This document shows, one piece after another, positions 51,987 to 59,969 of a stretch of 64,000 nt of DNA. The translations under genes and the position numbers were made by a program. The notes under the pieces are model-generated. The model had not been told where the DNA came from. It saw only the letters and a list, made by a program, of their open reading frames with translations, and did no database searches. Position 1 is the first letter of the stretch. Each line of letters opens with the position of its first letter. The DNA is taken from contig DFGT01000030.1 of assembly GCA_002371265.1 (NCBI GenBank), positions 135,703-199,702 of the forward strand, in the 5' to 3' direction. Source of the stretch: Bacteroidales bacterium UBA3743 (GTDB taxonomy: Bacteria; Bacteroidota; Bacteroidia; Bacteroidales; Paludibacteraceae).

Positions 51987-52804
51987 TACAATTTAGGACT
52001 ACTTGCTACCTTATCATACAACGCATCAATAGGATCGACGTAATTCTCACCCTGGTATGGCACAAATCTGTCGCCCATATTCTGCAAATCCGCAATCAAG
52101 TCAGGATTAATGTTCTCACTACCCTGCACCGCACCGTCGGAATACTTCAATGCAAAACGTGTTAGGTCGGCAAAACTAACCTCCTTATCTTTGATATCGG
52201 CAACGTCTTCATCAGATATGCCATTTATTTTCAACTTCTCGGCAAATTTCGCTGAGAAATTCTTCTTGAAATCATCATCGTAAACCGAATACACGATGCG
52301 AGAATCCTTGAAGAAAGGATCATTATTATAAGCACGCTTAATATAGATAGGTGCCAACGCTGAAATCCATCCATGACAATGGATTACATCTGGCGACCAA
52401 CGTAGTTTCTTGACTGTTTCAAGAACTCCGCGAAGGAAAAAAATCGCACGATCCTCATTATCATCAAACTCTCCATTTTCATCTGCAATATCATACTTGC
52501 GCTGGAAGAAATCCTCATTATCAATGAAATAGACCTGCATACGAGCCTGCTGTATTGATGCCACCTTGATTATCAAAGGGTGGTCTGTATCGTCAATACA
52601 TATATTCATACCAGACAAACGGATAACCTCATGCAACTGGTTTCTACGTTCGTTTATATTACCAAACTTAGGCATAAAGATACGAACTTCCTTGCCTTTT
52701 TCAAGAATAGACTGAGGAAGTTGCCTACACAAATCTGCACGCACTGTCGACGGCAAATATGGGGTAATTTCTTGCGAAATGTATAAAACTTTTAATGCGC
52801 TCAT
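51986..52804 (-). CDS. Glycogen/starch synthase-like protein (N-terminal GT5 domain only)
   Basis: A 272-residue protein equal to the N-terminal Rossmann half of GT5 glycogen synthases: VLYISQEITPYL at the start, MPKFGNINERRNQLHEV, DVIHCHGWISALAPI near 150 and GAVQGSENI near 240. The usual C-terminal GT-B half, with the E-X7-E nucleotide-sugar site, is absent, so true glycogen synthase activity is doubtful. The KxGG-like acceptor motif at the start is also replaced. Short proteins of this type are conserved in Bacteroidales beside DUF4270. The start at 52804 lies 27 bases from a -7 box; an extension to 52873 would pass it. Confidence 0.8.
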   Translation of the reverse strand: MSALKVLYISQEITPYLPSTVRADLCRQLPQSILEKGKEVRIFMPKFGNINERRNQLHEVIRLSGMNICIDDTDHPLIIKVASIQQARMQVYFIDNEDFFQRKYDIADENGEFDDNEDRAIFFLRGVLETVKKLRWSPDVIHCHGWISALAPIYIKRAYNNDPFFKDSRIVYSVYDDDFKKNFSAKFAEKLKINGISDEDVADIKDKEVSFADLTRFALKYSDGAVQGSENINPDLIADLQNMGDRFVPYQGENYVDPIDALYDKVASSPKL

Positions 52805-52830
52805 CTGCGATTTTATAATTATAGAATATA

Positions 52831-52838
52831 CAAAAGTA
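52831..52838 (-). promoter_or_regulatory. -7 promoter box of the glgA-like operon
   Basis: TACTTTTG on the minus strand, 26 bases before ATG 52804. It faces away from the panC box at 52914. Confidence 0.6.
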
Positions 52839-52913
52839 GTCAAAAATGAGCAAAGATTGGTCGGTTTGACCAAAAAAATATTTTTTTATGTTCTATAATA
52901 ACTTTTTAATGAC

Positions 52914-52921
52914 TACTTTTG
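52914..52921 (+). promoter_or_regulatory. -7 promoter box of panCD
   Basis: TACTTTTG, 26 bases before ATG 52948. It is identical to the divergent box at 52831-52838, so the two promoters share a 75-base control region. Confidence 0.6.
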
Positions 52922-52947
52922 TGCGTCTTTAGCAAAAATATACGGAC

Positions 52948-53793
52948 ATGAAGATTGTAAAAAAAACATCTGAGTTAGAAGTTTTAGTTTCATTATTCAA
53001 GGAATTAGGGCTAAAAATCGGTTTAGTGCCTACTATGGGTGCGCTTCACAACGGACACGCATCATTGGTAAAAAAGGCGGTTGCGGAAAATGACGTTGTC
53101 ATCGTCAGTGTTTTTGTCAACCCAACTCAGTTCAACAATAAGAATGACTTGGCCACTTATCCACGTACAGTGGAGGCAGACTGTGCTTTGCTTGAGAGTC
53201 TGGGTGCTAACATTGCGTTCACTCCTACTGTGGAGCAGATTTACCCATACCCTGACACACGTCAGTTTGATTTCACTCCACTCGACAAAGTGATGGAAGG
53301 CCCAATGCGTCCAGGCCATTTCAACGGTGTAGCACAGGTGGTATCCCGCTTGTTTGACATTGCCCAGCCAAACAAAGCATACTTCGGAGAAAAAGACTAC
53401 CAGCAGTTGGCTATCATCCGTGAGATGGTACGCCAATTCAACTATCCAATCGAGATTGTCGGTTGTCCGATCATCAGAGAGGCGGACGGAATGGCGTTGA
53501 GCAGCCGTAACACTCTTTTGTCTGCAAACGAGAGACAAACCGCTGTCAGAATATCTCAGACACTGGCAAAAAGCCAATCTCTACTTAAAGAAAAGAGTGT
53601 CAAGGAGCTTCAGCAATGGGTGATAGATGAGATCAACAGAGGTGGAGAGCTTGAGGTGGAATATTACGAGATCGTCAACGGCACTACCCTACAGCCAATC
53701 AACAGCTGGAACGACTGCGATAATCCTGTGGGATGCATCACCGTCTACTGCGGAAAAGTGAGACTAATCGACAATATCCAATATAAAAAATAA
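52948..53793 (+). CDS. panC: Pantothenate synthetase (pantoate-beta-alanine ligase)
   Basis: A 281-residue cytoplasmic enzyme that joins pantoate and beta-alanine using ATP. The nucleotidyltransferase motifs are PTMGALHNGH (HIGH-type), FVNPTQFN, FGEKDYQQL and the SSRN loop (KMSKS-type). All are intact and the length is normal. panD follows six bases after the stop, so the operon supplies beta-alanine and uses it in the same pathway toward coenzyme A. panB is not in the window. Confidence 0.95.
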   Translation: MKIVKKTSELEVLVSLFKELGLKIGLVPTMGALHNGHASLVKKAVAENDVVIVSVFVNPTQFNNKNDLATYPRTVEADCALLESLGANIAFTPTVEQIYPYPDTRQFDFTPLDKVMEGPMRPGHFNGVAQVVSRLFDIAQPNKAYFGEKDYQQLAIIREMVRQFNYPIEIVGCPIIREADGMALSSRNTLLSANERQTAVRISQTLAKSQSLLKEKSVKELQQWVIDEINRGGELEVEYYEIVNGTTLQPINSWNDCDNPVGCITVYCGKVRLIDNIQYKK

Positions 53794-53799
53794 GAGACG

Positions 53800-54150
53800 A
53801 TGTTTGTTCAGATCCTAAAATCAAAGATTCATAGAGCCGTTGTGACGGAAGCCAATCTCAACTACATCGGCAGCATCACAATAGACGCCGAGCTAATGGA
53901 CAAGGCAGGCATTTTGCCAAACGAAAAGGTTTATATCGTCAACAACAACAACGGAGAACGTTTCGAGACATACGTCATCCCCGGAGAAAGAAACTCTGGA
54001 GTCATCTGCCTGAATGGCGCGGCAGCAAGAAAAGCTGAGGTCGGCGACGTCGTGATCATCATGGCATACGGTCTGATGACAGAGGAAGAGGCTCAGACAA
54101 GACAACCTAAGATTGTCTTCCTGGATGCCAAAACAAACAAGATGGTATAA
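53800..54150 (+). CDS. panD: Aspartate 1-decarboxylase proenzyme
   Basis: A 116-residue protein that makes beta-alanine from aspartate. Self-cleavage should occur at Gly24-Ser25 (NYIGSITID) to give the pyruvoyl group. Lys9 (SKIHRA), Tyr58 (ETYVIPG) and the NGAAAR segment complete the active site. Its product feeds PanC, encoded just upstream. Family length is about 115-130, so it is complete. A strong terminator follows, shared with the convergent BspA-like gene. Confidence 0.95.
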   Translation: MFVQILKSKIHRAVVTEANLNYIGSITIDAELMDKAGILPNEKVYIVNNNNGERFETYVIPGERNSGVICLNGAAARKAEVGDVVIIMAYGLMTEEEAQTRQPKIVFLDAKTNKMV

Positions 54151-54186
54151 AATAAATGCTGAATGCTGAATGCTGAATAAGAAATA

Positions 54187-54229
54187 AAAAAATGGTGTGC
54201 CAAGCTGAAGTTTGGCACACCATTTTTTG
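54187..54229. terminator. Bidirectional terminator between panD and the BspA-like gene
   Basis: AAAAAATGGTGTGCCAA and TTTGGCACACCATTTTTT, a stem of about 17 bases around GCTGAAG. Confidence 0.9.
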
Positions 54230-54242
54230 TCTTCTATCTGTT

Positions 54243-56273
54243 TTATTTTAGATATGTGACAGACTTGCAGCCTTCAAATGTGCTAGGTCCAACCTTCACA
54301 CTATCCTTTGAATTATCAATCACAACATCAAGATTTGTACAATTGTAAAACGCTCCGTTTTCAATAGTTGTGACATTTGATGGTATCACAACTTTTGTCA
54401 AACCTGTACAATTGAGAAATGCAGCTTCTCCTATAGAGGTCAAAGTAGATGGAAAGACGACGCTTGTAATCTTTACACAATCTATAAATGCCGCCATATC
54501 TATGCTAGTCACATTGTATACTTTGTCAGAAATCTGGACTTTAGCCGGAATAATCAATGTGTCCGACATCTTAGATGAATCATTGGTTGCAATACCTGCA
54601 GTATAGTTATAATCATCTAACACATAGAAATTTATTGGAGATTCAGAGGCAATCACAACTGTTGAGTCAAAAGGAATAGGCTCTGGATCATTTTTTGTGA
54701 ATATAACTGATTTACAACCACTATAAGCATATATGCCTCGTTCTACTTTACTAATTGTATTATCAATGATTATATATAGATTTTTACAGGATTCAAAAGC
54801 ATGAGGTTCAACCCAAGTTACACTAGAAGGAATAAATACACATCTCAAATCTTCACACTCACGAAACGAGTAAGCACCAATGAGACCAACTGTAGAAGGA
54901 ATCACTACACTTGTCAATCCTTTAACTTTCCAGAAAGACTCTGGACTAACCTCACGAACCTTATATACAACGCCATCAATCCGCACATTTGCCGGAATAA
55001 CAATAGAACCCAAAATCTGAGTTGTGTCTTTACAATAAACAGAGACCTCGTTTGATGATCGGATACTGAATCCCAATGGAGAATCAGCGGCATCTACGAC
55101 AATCGAATCATTATATGCCATTTCATACATTGATTTATCTACCAAATATCTCACCGACTTGCATCCTTCAAATGCATTTTCCTCTACAGACAAATTGTTT
55201 TCTACGTTCTCAATAACGACATCAAGTTCGCCACATCCATAAAATGCCTTTTCTCCTATGGTCTTGATACTTGAAGGTATTTCTACATATGTCAAATAAT
55301 AATTTTCTGATTCTCTACTAAATGCACTTGGTCTAATGCTTGTCACGTCATAATATCTTCTTCCTTCAATCATAACTCTAGAAGGAATAATCAAAGTATC
55401 AAGATGAACAGAATAAACGACAGAAGACACCTCTACTGTAGAGTCTGGCTTTACTGTATAACTCAATCTTGAATCAGCCACCGAACTATCGTATGGTTTT
55501 GTAAATGTGACAGTCTTACAGCCGAAAGCAGCCTCTCCAACATTCACATTATTCCTTGAATTATCAATCACCAAATCAAGATTTTTACATTCCCCAAAAG
55601 CACCTTCTCTTATAGAAGTGACACTCGATGGAATGACAAGATTTTTCAAACTACGGCATTCAAAAAATCCGTTTTTGCCAATATTTTTTGCTCCCGGCTC
55701 TATTTCGACATTCTCCAAAGCCGAACATCCATAAAATGTTTTATGACCGAGAAAGACTCCGGATGAAACGACAACACTCGTCAGAGAGCTACCATAAAAA
55801 GCTTCATATTCTACCTCAACATTCTCTGGAAGGACAACACTCTTCAAGCCTGAATTTTCAAATGCATTAGACCCAATCATTTCTATACTTGATGGAATAA
55901 CGACGTCTACCAAATTTGTACACATAGAAAATGCTCGTATACCAATTCTTGTGACGGCATATACCTTTCCGTCGATTCTGACTTTTTCTGGAATGACAAC
56001 AGAGTCTAATTCCAAATAGTTACCTGAAGTCACCTCAGCTGTGGAATCTGATATAATTTTGAATTCTAAAGGAGTATCTGACACATCTACAACTGTTGAA
56101 TCATAAGCCGTAGTGTCATTAAGAGTTGAAGGACCAAAATAAACTTCTTCTACATCGTCTACCGTATACTCGACGATTTTCCCATCCCTAAACTTGACAA
56201 ACATGTTGTCTGTTGCAAACATAAGCATACATAATGCGAATGAAGCAATAAGCGAAAACAATTTCTTTTTCAT
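54243..56273 (-). CDS. BspA-like leucine-rich repeat protein with four super-modules
   Basis: A 676-residue secreted protein with a signal peptide ending near MFAT (about 20). It is built of four blocks of about 140-160 residues. Each starts with a DSTVV-type segment and a short beta domain containing VIPxKVRIDGxVY, continues with several BspA LRR units (IPSSV, IGxxAF, C-x-N/S-L) and ends with FEGCKSV or a variant plus xLK or FTK. BspA-like LRRs bind host proteins such as fibronectin in oral species and are often surface-attached. The protein has no T9SS sorting domain, so anchoring is unclear. The same block layout occurs once in the 61863 protein. Confidence 0.85.
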   Translation of the reverse strand: MKKKLFSLIASFALCMLMFATDNMFVKFRDGKIVEYTVDDVEEVYFGPSTLNDTTAYDSTVVDVSDTPLEFKIISDSTAEVTSGNYLELDSVVIPEKVRIDGKVYAVTRIGIRAFSMCTNLVDVVIPSSIEMIGSNAFENSGLKSVVLPENVEVEYEAFYGSSLTSVVVSSGVFLGHKTFYGCSALENVEIEPGAKNIGKNGFFECRSLKNLVIPSSVTSIREGAFGECKNLDLVIDNSRNNVNVGEAAFGCKTVTFTKPYDSSVADSRLSYTVKPDSTVEVSSVVYSVHLDTLIIPSRVMIEGRRYYDVTSIRPSAFSRESENYYLTYVEIPSSIKTIGEKAFYGCGELDVVIENVENNLSVEENAFEGCKSVRYLVDKSMYEMAYNDSIVVDAADSPLGFSIRSSNEVSVYCKDTTQILGSIVIPANVRIDGVVYKVREVSPESFWKVKGLTSVVIPSTVGLIGAYSFRECEDLRCVFIPSSVTWVEPHAFESCKNLYIIIDNTISKVERGIYAYSGCKSVIFTKNDPEPIPFDSTVVIASESPINFYVLDDYNYTAGIATNDSSKMSDTLIIPAKVQISDKVYNVTSIDMAAFIDCVKITSVVFPSTLTSIGEAAFLNCTGLTKVVIPSNVTTIENGAFYNCTNLDVVIDNSKDSVKVGPSTFEGCKSVTYLK

Positions 56274-56378
56274 TTTATTAGATTTTTAAGCTTTTTCATT
56301 TTCGTGTATCATCATTCTTTTCTCTACAGGACTAACAATCAAGTTGAAAGTCGGACTAACACCACGACAATAACATTG

Positions 56379-56386
56379 CAAAATTA
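56379..56386 (-). promoter_or_regulatory. -7 promoter box of the 54.2 kb BspA-like gene
   Basis: TAATTTTG on the minus strand, 105 bases before the ATG at 56273, so the leader would be about 100 bases. Confidence 0.45.
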
Positions 56387-56446
56387 GCCAACAAAAATTA
56401 CAAAACAAAAGATTATAACGTAAAAATAACTACAGGCACAAAAAAG

Positions 56447-56470
56447 TGGGATGAACTTTCGTCCATCCCA
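56447..56470 (-). terminator. Terminator of the 56.5 kb T9SS type A gene
   Basis: TGGGATG and CATCCCA arms with an A-run on the plus strand at 56440-56445. Confidence 0.7.
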
Positions 56471-56492
56471 TCTAAACTTTCATATCAAAAAA

Positions 56493-57560
56493 TTACTTCT
56501 TGATGATTGTCTGAGTGAATACCTCTCCACCGTAGATTGCGCGTAGAGTAAACTGACCGATTCCGATTGATGCAGTGTTAAGTGTAACTACATTGTCTCC
56601 AGCCTCTAGGTTATACTCACCATAGCTCTGGATCAAACGACCTGTGGCATCCAAGATTTCCAATTTTACTGTTGCTGCCTTTGGTGCATTCAACTTAGCA
56701 TTTACCACTGTCTTGAATGGGTTAGGATATGCGCTCAACTCAAATTCTCCCTGAGCATCTGCCATGTAAGAATCCATCTCAAACGACTTCAAGCTCTTCA
56801 AAGCTGTCTGAGTCTGGTAGAATGCCTCCTCTGTGTGCGACTTTCCGCATGAGCAATTGCAATCGCTCTGAGTGTCGTTGATCAATGCAATCATAACTGG
56901 ATATCTCACACCTGGAGCGAAGTACTGGTAGCGGATAGTGTGGATATCGTAGTTGTACGATCCAAACTGCTGCTTGTAAATTTTCTCCACCTTAACACGA
57001 AGAACATCATTGTAAGTTGTTCCGTCTGGCAATGTAAGAGTTCCCCACGCATCAGCTGATGTGAAGTAGTGTCCTTCGATTGGATATGTCTCACCTGTAT
57101 TCTCTGTGTAGACACCGTCCATCGAACCTGTGCGGATATCTCCGTATGAGAATGGGAAAGGAAGGTCTACGATTGGCTCGTTAAACTCAATCTTTGCACT
57201 CTTCGACTGCAATCCCCAATACATCTTGGCATCCTTGCTGATCTCGAAGTATGTGTCCTTCTCTCCTCCCTCATCGCAAGCGAACAAAAGATTAGATGAA
57301 GCGACGTTAAGGTTTCCCATCGGCTGTCCATAGTTGACATTCTGGTTTAGCACCATTGTGCCTGTCTCCTTGGCTCCTGAGTAATCCCATACCTGATTAG
57401 CTCCTTTCTCACCCTTATCTACATACTCAAACTTAGTCAAAGTACGTGAATCACCCTGAATAAGTCCGTTCATCTTATATGTCACTGTAGTCTGCGCCAT
57501 AGCAGAAACTGCCATCATCGCACCAAAACAAATAAATAAACTCTTTTTCATATTTTTCAC
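56493..57560 (-). CDS. Secreted protein with T9SS type A sorting domain
   Basis: A 355-residue protein with a signal peptide ending near AMAQ (about 23). The mature part is beta-rich and of no recognised family, with a CNCSCGKSH cysteine cluster near residue 246. The last 80 residues form a T9SS type A sorting domain: YPNPF, a VKLEILDATGRLI strand and a TLRAIYGGEVFTQTIIKK end. Export and possible surface attachment by T9SS follow. The codon set is restricted (CGT, GGT, ATC, TAC), as in gpmI, which suggests an abundant protein. It has a -7 box and a terminator of its own. Confidence 0.85.
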   Translation of the reverse strand: MKNMKKSLFICFGAMMAVSAMAQTTVTYKMNGLIQGDSRTLTKFEYVDKGEKGANQVWDYSGAKETGTMVLNQNVNYGQPMGNLNVASSNLLFACDEGGEKDTYFEISKDAKMYWGLQSKSAKIEFNEPIVDLPFPFSYGDIRTGSMDGVYTENTGETYPIEGHYFTSADAWGTLTLPDGTTYNDVLRVKVEKIYKQQFGSYNYDIHTIRYQYFAPGVRYPVMIALINDTQSDCNCSCGKSHTEEAFYQTQTALKSLKSFEMDSYMADAQGEFELSAYPNPFKTVVNAKLNAPKAATVKLEILDATGRLIQSYGEYNLEAGDNVVTLNTASIGIGQFTLRAIYGGEVFTQTIIKK

Positions 57561-57589
57561 TTTTACTGTTGGTTACACAAACTTATTCG

Positions 57590-57597
57590 CAAATATA
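57590..57597 (-). promoter_or_regulatory. -7 promoter box of the T9SS type A gene
   Basis: TATATTTG on the minus strand, 29 bases before the ATG at 57560. Confidence 0.55.
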
Positions 57598-57668
57598 TAC
57601 TTATTTTATGAAACATCAATGATTATCTGTGATTTTTAAACAATTTTAATGTTTGTTACTGCATCCGC

Positions 57669-58127
57669 TCACTTTCCATGCTCTGCCTTGACTCTCTCAG
57701 GCAATTCTGAAAACGGGAAAAGCGAAATTCCGTCTTCCCTGCGAGAAATACAGATATGCTGAAGACCATTGCTCGCCACCAGAATTGGGACCGGGAGCTC
57801 ACGGTTGTATGCAAAGATCTGATCCATCACCTTCTGCGTCAAAGGGACGGTCGGTGCTTTGAACTCAAAAATCACAATCGGCTTTAGACGTGAATTGTAC
57901 ACAACTGCATCGCATCTTTTCTTCATACCGTTGATTTCCACCACCTGTTCGTTGGCCACCAAAGCTCGGTTGATTCCCGTCGACTGAATCACATGCTCCA
58001 TCATGGTCTGACGCACATACTCCTCCGGCGTAAGTTTCACCCACTTGCGTCGACATCCATCCAACACATATAATCCATTGGATTCCCTTTTGACATTTAG
58101 ATGGCATTTAGGAAGTGCTAATTCCAT
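57669..58127 (-). CDS. HsdR N-terminal-like (HSDR_N) PD-(D/E)XK protein
   Basis: A 152-residue protein equal to the nuclease domain at the N terminus of type I restriction R subunits. Motifs: EEYVRQTMMEHVI, RCDAVVY (Asp near 73) and IVIFEFKAP (Glu near 88, Lys near 90), followed by QIFAYNREL. These residues fit the D-ExK active site. No helicase, hsdM or hsdS is near, so it is not part of a restriction system; small stand-alone versions are conserved in Bacteroidota beside holA. The function is unknown. Its promoter overlaps that of holA. Confidence 0.83.
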   Translation of the reverse strand: MELALPKCHLNVKRESNGLYVLDGCRRKWVKLTPEEYVRQTMMEHVIQSTGINRALVANEQVVEINGMKKRCDAVVYNSRLKPIVIFEFKAPTVPLTQKVMDQIFAYNRELPVPILVASNGLQHICISRREDGISLFPFSELPERVKAEHGK

Positions 58128-58135
58128 ATTTTTAC

Positions 58136-58143
58136 TATTTTTG
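58136..58143 (+). promoter_or_regulatory. -7 promoter box of holA
   Basis: TATTTTTG, 49 bases before ATG 58193. It lies upstream of the divergent box at 58158, so the two transcripts overlap at their 5' ends. Confidence 0.5.
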
Positions 58144-58157
58144 CATATGTTTTACCA

Positions 58158-58165
58158 CAAAAGTA
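58158..58165 (-). promoter_or_regulatory. -7 promoter box of the HSDR_N-like gene
   Basis: TACTTTTG on the minus strand, 30 bases before ATG 58127. It sits inside the predicted holA leader. Confidence 0.5.
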
Positions 58166-58192
58166 AAACTTAAAAGTCTAAATTCTTTAACT

Positions 58193-59245
58193 ATGGCCAC
58201 AAAAAATTCTGATGCAGATGCAAAAGATATAATTGCAGACGTGAAGGCAGGAAACATCAAGCCTATCTACCTGTTGCACGGTGAAGAGCCGTATTATATC
58301 GACTTGGTGTCGGACTTTCTTGAGAACAATATTGTGGCCGATGAGAATAAAGACTTCGATTTCTCTGTGCTATACGGTGGTGAGATAAGAATGCAGGATG
58401 TCCTTGCAGCTGTGTCGAGCTACCCGATGATGAGCAACTACCGTCTGGTCGTGGTGCGTGAAGCCCAACAACTCAGAGAGAAGGACTACGACCTGCTGCA
58501 ACTCTACGCAAAAAAATACAATCCGAAAGCGGTTTTAGTGATTTGCTGCAAACATAAGAAGCTTGACCCTCGCAAAAGTTATTTCAAGGAGGTGCAGAAA
58601 ATAGGCGTTGTGATGGAGAGCAACAAAATCTACGACAACCAGGTGCCTACCTTCATCGTCAACTATGTGCGTGAACGCGGAAAGGATATCAAAGACCAAG
58701 CGGCTCAGATGCTGAGCACTTTAGTCGGCCCTAACCTTTCTCTTCTTGCCACAGAATGCGATAAACTGATTCTTGCGTTGAAAGGCGACGAGAAGATGAT
58801 CTCGGAAGAGTCTGTGCAGAAGATTGTCGGAATGAACCGTGAGTTCAACTCCTATGAGCTGCTCAACGCTGTTGCGGCTAAAGATGTGCAGAAGGCAAAC
58901 ACACTCGCTCTTGTGGTGGCAGGAGACAAAGTGGAGCTGCCGCCCCTCGTGGCTGTGTTCTTCAATTTTTTCCAGAATCTGATGGTGTACTTCAAATACT
59001 GCAGGAATATGGACGACAATTCAGCCGCCGACAAAATGGGGATTCGACCATTCTTCGTCAGACAATATCGTGACGCCACCACGAAATACAACGGTTTCCA
59101 GGTACTGAAAGTGATCGGAATCCTACGAGAATACGATATGAAAAGCAAAGGCGTCGACATCATGCCAGGCACAACCAACGGTCAGCTTTTGCAGGAGATG
59201 ATATACAAGATCATGCACTGCAATGGCAAAAATGACCCATTTTAG
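58193..59245 (+). CDS. holA: DNA polymerase III delta subunit
   Basis: A 350-residue clamp-loader subunit. The N-terminal AAA+-like domain shows IKPIYLLHGEEPYYID (about 21-36), VVVREAQQL, and VICCKHKKLDPR, as in HolA. The middle carries QAAQMLSTLVGPNLSLLATECDKL, and the C-terminal collar domain ends near LQEMIYKIM. HolA opens the sliding clamp so that it can be loaded on DNA. The start at 58193 is chosen because the extension back to 58115 would cross the promoter region. engB follows 31 bases later. Confidence 0.9.
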   Translation: MATKNSDADAKDIIADVKAGNIKPIYLLHGEEPYYIDLVSDFLENNIVADENKDFDFSVLYGGEIRMQDVLAAVSSYPMMSNYRLVVVREAQQLREKDYDLLQLYAKKYNPKAVLVICCKHKKLDPRKSYFKEVQKIGVVMESNKIYDNQVPTFIVNYVRERGKDIKDQAAQMLSTLVGPNLSLLATECDKLILALKGDEKMISEESVQKIVGMNREFNSYELLNAVAAKDVQKANTLALVVAGDKVELPPLVAVFFNFFQNLMVYFKYCRNMDDNSAADKMGIRPFFVRQYRDATTKYNGFQVLKVIGILREYDMKSKGVDIMPGTTNGQLLQEMIYKIMHCNGKNDPF

Positions 59246-59276
59246 TTTTTTTTTCACAGAACAAAAAAAGTATCAT

Positions 59277-59885
59277 ATGAAAATCAAAAGTGCAGAATTT
59301 GTAATTAGCAATGCCAAAGTAAACGCATTACCACAGCATGACATGCCTGAATATGCGTTCATCGGCAGATCAAACGTAGGCAAATCGTCGCTGATCAATG
59401 CGATCGCTGGCAACAAAAATCTTGCCAAGACATCACAGAAACCAGGCAAAACACTTTTGATGAACCATTTCCTGATCAATGGCGAATGGTATCTCGTCGA
59501 CCTTCCAGGATATGGATACGCTTCTGTCAGCAAAAAGATGCGAGACGATCTTGAAAAGATGATCAAAAGCTATGTGCTTCAACGTGAAGCACTTACAAAT
59601 CTTTTCGTGCTTATCGACAGCCGCCATGAGCCCCAGGCCATCGACTTGGAATTTTTGGATTTCCTTGGGGTCAATGGCATTCCGTTCTCTATCATCTTCA
59701 CCAAAATCGACAAACTTTCCCAAACACAGCTCAACAAGAACATCAAGAAATATCACGACAAACTATTTGAGACATGGGAAGAACTGCCTCCTATGTTCGC
59801 AACGTCGTCTGAAAAGAAAATAGGAATCGACGATGTGCTCGACTATATCGAAAGCATCAACGAAGAATATAAAAAAACAGAATAA
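59277..59885 (+). CDS. engB: Ribosome-biogenesis GTPase EngB (YihA/YsxC)
   Basis: A 202-residue TrmE-Era-EngA-EngB family GTPase. G1 is GRSNVGKS (30-37), G3 DLPG (75-78), G4 TKID (142-145) and G5 in ATSSEK (about 174-179). It takes part in 50S ribosome assembly and is essential in many bacteria. The ATG at 59277 gives the family N terminus (MKIKSAEFVIS); an in-frame start at 59223 would overlap holA. It is probably cotranscribed with holA. Confidence 0.94.
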   Translation: MKIKSAEFVISNAKVNALPQHDMPEYAFIGRSNVGKSSLINAIAGNKNLAKTSQKPGKTLLMNHFLINGEWYLVDLPGYGYASVSKKMRDDLEKMIKSYVLQREALTNLFVLIDSRHEPQAIDLEFLDFLGVNGIPFSIIFTKIDKLSQTQLNKNIKKYHDKLFETWEELPPMFATSSEKKIGIDDVLDYIESINEEYKKTE

Positions 59886-59931
59886 TCGTCGTAGTGGCGA
59901 GTCTCAAACCCGTCCGATGTCATAAATAATT

Positions 59932-59953
59932 GTGGGACAGGTTTCAAACCCAC
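59932..59953. repeat. GGGACAGGTTTCAAACC element
   Basis: GTGGG and CCCAC arms around ACAGGTTTCAAA, in the 84-base gap between engB and the GT2 gene. It matches 7688-7704 in 16 of 17 bases. Confidence 0.55.
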
Positions 59954-59969
59954 CCGTTAATTAAGAAAA

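Noticed and set aside
57669..58127. Part of a type I restriction system
   Set aside because: Only the small HsdR_N-like nuclease domain exists; no helicase part, hsdM or hsdS is nearby.
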